DNA from: Betaproteobacteria bacterium
GTDB lineage: Bacteria > Pseudomonadota > Gammaproteobacteria > Burkholderiales > SG8-39
Length of the DNA stretch: 7,757 nucleotides
NCBI GenBank assembly: GCA_004298295.1
Contig: SCUH01000337.1
Span: forward strand, 1 to 7,757
Reading direction: 5' to 3'
The notes below the pieces were generated by a model. That model saw nothing but the letters and a program-made list of their open reading frames with translations, was not told where the DNA came from and searched no databases. Each line of letters opens with the position of its first letter. Position 1 is the first letter of the stretch. The position numbers and the translations under genes are program-made. Positions 6,475 through 7,757 of the stretch are shown here, in pieces.

Positions 6475-7361
6475 GGCTTGCCGTTCGGTCCCCAGATCGA
6501 AGCCGGCGCCGCGCGCGGATCGCGCGGCGCCCAGCGGCCTGCCTCCACCTGATGCAGGAAGTCCCCCAGCAAGCGGTTGAAAAGCTCCGGCTCCTCGAGA
6601 TTGATGGCGTGGCCGCTCCGCGGCAGGATCGCGAGCCCTGCGGCCGGGATGCAGCGCTTCATCAGGAGGCACGCCTCGAGGCAGGGCTCCTCTTCGTCGC
6701 CCGCCATGATGAGCACGGGCACCGCGATGCGCCCCATCTCTTCGGTGAGCGCATAGAGCGAGGGCCGGCGCCCCTGATATCCCGCCATGGTATTGGCCGA
6801 CCCGATCGCCGAATGCTCCGCCAGCAGGCGCAGGTATTCGGCGAAGCCGCGTGGGTCCTTGTTGGCGAGTTGCACGCGCGTGGGACCGTGGCCGTAGGTG
6901 GCGGCGAAATGCGCCATGCCCCTGTCGCGCATCAGCTGCGCATTGGCCTGCGCGTCGGCCTGAAATCTCGCGTACTGCGCCGGATGCGCGCCGTAGCCGC
7001 CGCCCGCGACGGTGAGCGACAAGGCGCGTTCGGGGTACTGCATGCCGAAGTGCAGCGTGGCGAACGCGCCCATCGAAAGCCCCACGACGTGCGCCTTGGC
7101 AAGGCCGAGCGCGTCGAGCACCGCGCGCAGGTCGTCGCGCGCGCGCTCCTGCGAGTAGCGCCCGAGGTCTTGCGGCACTTCCGAGGGCGGATAGCCGCGC
7201 GCGTTGTAGGCGATGCAGCGGTACAGGCGGGAGAAGTGGCGCAACTGCGGTTCCCAGCCGCGGGCATCGCCGGCGAATTCGTGCACGAAGACGAGCGGCG
7301 TGCCGCTGCCCGTCTCCTCGTAGTGCAGGCGAACACCGTCGTCGGTGGTCAGGGTGGGCAT
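6471..7361 (-). CDS. Alpha/beta-fold hydrolase
   Basis: This 296-residue cytoplasmic hydrolase is of the 3-oxoadipate enol-lactonase/esterase type. It opens the minus-strand operon. The core is clear: HEFAGDARGW (27-36) supplies the oxyanion region after strand beta-3, the nucleophile elbow is GLSMG with Ser96, the acid is probably Asp222 in MAGDEEEP, and the base is His251 in RSGHAINLEEP. The triad is complete. A lid domain lies between about 125 and 205. The last 25 or so residues form a Pro/Ala/Arg-rich tail beyond the usual fold end. It probably cleaves an ester, lactone or C-C bond in the same pathway as the downstream racemase-like enzyme and ligase. The ATG at 7361 fits the usual N-terminus (MPTLTTDDGVRLHYEETG), but no Shine-Dalgarno sequence precedes it. 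Confidence 0.93.
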   Translation of the reverse strand: MPTLTTDDGVRLHYEETGSGTPLVFVHEFAGDARGWEPQLRHFSRLYRCIAYNARGYPPSEVPQDLGRYSQERARDDLRAVLDALGLAKAHVVGLSMGAFATLHFGMQYPERALSLTVAGGGYGAHPAQYARFQADAQANAQLMRDRGMAHFAATYGHGPTRVQLANKDPRGFAEYLRLLAEHSAIGSANTMAGYQGRRPSLYALTEEMGRIAVPVLIMAGDEEEPCLEACLLMKRCIPAAGLAILPRSGHAINLEEPELFNRLLGDFLHQVEAGRWAPRDPRAAPASIWGPNGKP

Positions 7362-7374
7362 GCGGATAGACTAA

Positions 7375-7384
7375 CGAAATTTCG
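7375..7384. promoter_or_regulatory. Palindrome in the divergent gap, candidate operator
   Basis: CGAAATTTCG is a perfect 10-base palindrome in the 45-base gap between the divergent hydrolase and SDR genes. It lies 13 bases from the hydrolase start and 22 from the SDR start. An A/T-rich symmetric core stands out in this GC-rich DNA. Its GAAAT/ATTTC half-sites resemble those of some IclR-family operators. No clear -35/-10 pair is visible for either gene, and the regulator is not known. Confidence 0.35.
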
Positions 7385-7390
7385 CTCCAT

Positions 7391-7397
7391 AAAGGAG
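7391..7397 (+). promoter_or_regulatory. Ribosome binding site of the SDR gene
   Basis: AAAGGAG ends 9 bases before the ATG at 7407. It is the strongest Shine-Dalgarno match in the window and sets the SDR start. Confidence 0.75.
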
Positions 7398-7406
7398 AAG
7401 CGTTTC

Positions 7407-7757
7407 ATGGATCTGGAGCTCAAAGGCAAGCGTGCGCTGGTCACCGGGGGATCGAAAGGCATCGGGCGCGCCTGCGCGGAGGTCCTCGCCGCCGAAGGCT
7501 GCGAGGTCGCGATCGCCTCGCGCAATCCACCGGCTTCGGGTCCGTTCCGCGCCAGGGCGATCGACCTCTCGCAGCGCGGCGCGGCGCAAGCGCTGGCCGC
7601 CTGGGCGGGGGAGCTCGATATCCTCGTCAACAACGCTGGGGCGATCCCGGGCGGCGATCTCCTCAAGGTGGACGAGGAGACCTGGCGCCGGGCCTGGGAT
7701 CTGAAGGTGTTCGGTTACATCAATCTCACGCGGCAGGTCTATGCCGCGATGAAGGCT
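7407..7757 (+). CDS. Short-chain dehydrogenase/reductase (SDR), 3' end missing
   Basis: The first 117 residues of a classical SDR are present before the window ends. These enzymes oxidize or reduce alcohol/carbonyl groups with NAD(P)(H). The Rossmann start is KGKRALVTGGSKGIGRA (7-22ish), with the TGxxxGIG dinucleotide motif at 13-20. ASRN (37-40) after beta-2 suggests NADP(H), by the Arg. DLS (53-55) would contact adenine, and the NNAG motif is at 75-78. The stretch between ASRN and DLS is short, so helix alpha-C is reduced. At the tetrad Asn position the sequence reads WDLKVFG, with Lys100 instead of the usual Asn. The catalytic Ser-Tyr-Lys lies beyond the window. The gene is divergent from the hydrolase operon and may share its control. 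Confidence 0.92.
   Translation, partial: MDLELKGKRALVTGGSKGIGRACAEVLAAEGCEVAIASRNPPASGPFRARAIDLSQRGAAQALAAWAGELDILVNNAGAIPGGDLLKVDEETWRRAWDLKVFGYINLTRQVYAAMKA

Noticed and set aside
5527..6552. Long open frame (341 codons) on the plus strand opposite the racemase-like gene
   Set aside because: Low-complexity Arg/His/Gln-rich translation, antisense to a gene with a full catalytic set.
6475..6672. N-terminal extension of the racemase-like enzyme
   Set aside because: It overlaps the hydrolase C-terminus and has no homology. Mandelate racemase length and the ATGA junction support 6474.

Overview
The window is GC-rich, densely packed chromosomal DNA. It looks like a betaproteobacterium of the Burkholderiales type. 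That is inferred from base composition, from G/C-ending codons throughout, from the gene families present, and from a promoter-like TAGAAT box in a GC-rich surround. No gene here fixes the species. The window holds nine protein genes, the first and last cut by its edges. I see no RNA gene, insertion sequence, CRISPR array or long non-coding stretch; the longest gap between genes is 63 bases.

Layout. (1) Positions 1-1560, plus strand: the end of an IclR-family regulator, then after 6 bases an enoyl-CoA hydratase/isomerase family gene. (2) Positions 1624-3279, plus strand: a DUF47 (PhoU-like) protein and a PiT-family phosphate transporter, the usual low-affinity phosphate uptake pair. (3) Positions 3288-7361, minus strand: four tightly overlapping genes. 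In transcription order they encode an alpha/beta hydrolase, a mandelate racemase-like enolase-superfamily enzyme, an AMP-forming acyl-CoA ligase, and a periplasmic PCuAC-type copper chaperone. Junctions overlap by 4, 1 and 4 bases, so this is almost certainly one transcript. (4) From 7407, plus strand: the start of a short-chain dehydrogenase/reductase, divergent from the minus-strand operon across a 45-base gap that contains a perfect 10-base palindrome.

How the parts may work together (inference). The hydrolase, racemase-like enzyme, CoA ligase, crotonase and SDR are the parts of a peripheral route for a hydroxy or aromatic acid: release from an ester or lactone, alpha-proton chemistry on the acid, CoA activation, then CoA-level and redox steps. 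An IclR regulator suits such a cluster. The substrate cannot be read from sequence. The phosphate pair and the copper chaperone look unrelated to that route, although the chaperone gene is translationally coupled to the ligase.

Nothing here is clearly a new kind of system. The points most worth checking are a Lys-to-Arg change in the catalytic K-x-K of an otherwise intact mandelate-racemase active site, the copper chaperone inside a catabolic operon, substitutions in the crotonase and SDR active sites, and the palindrome between the divergent genes.
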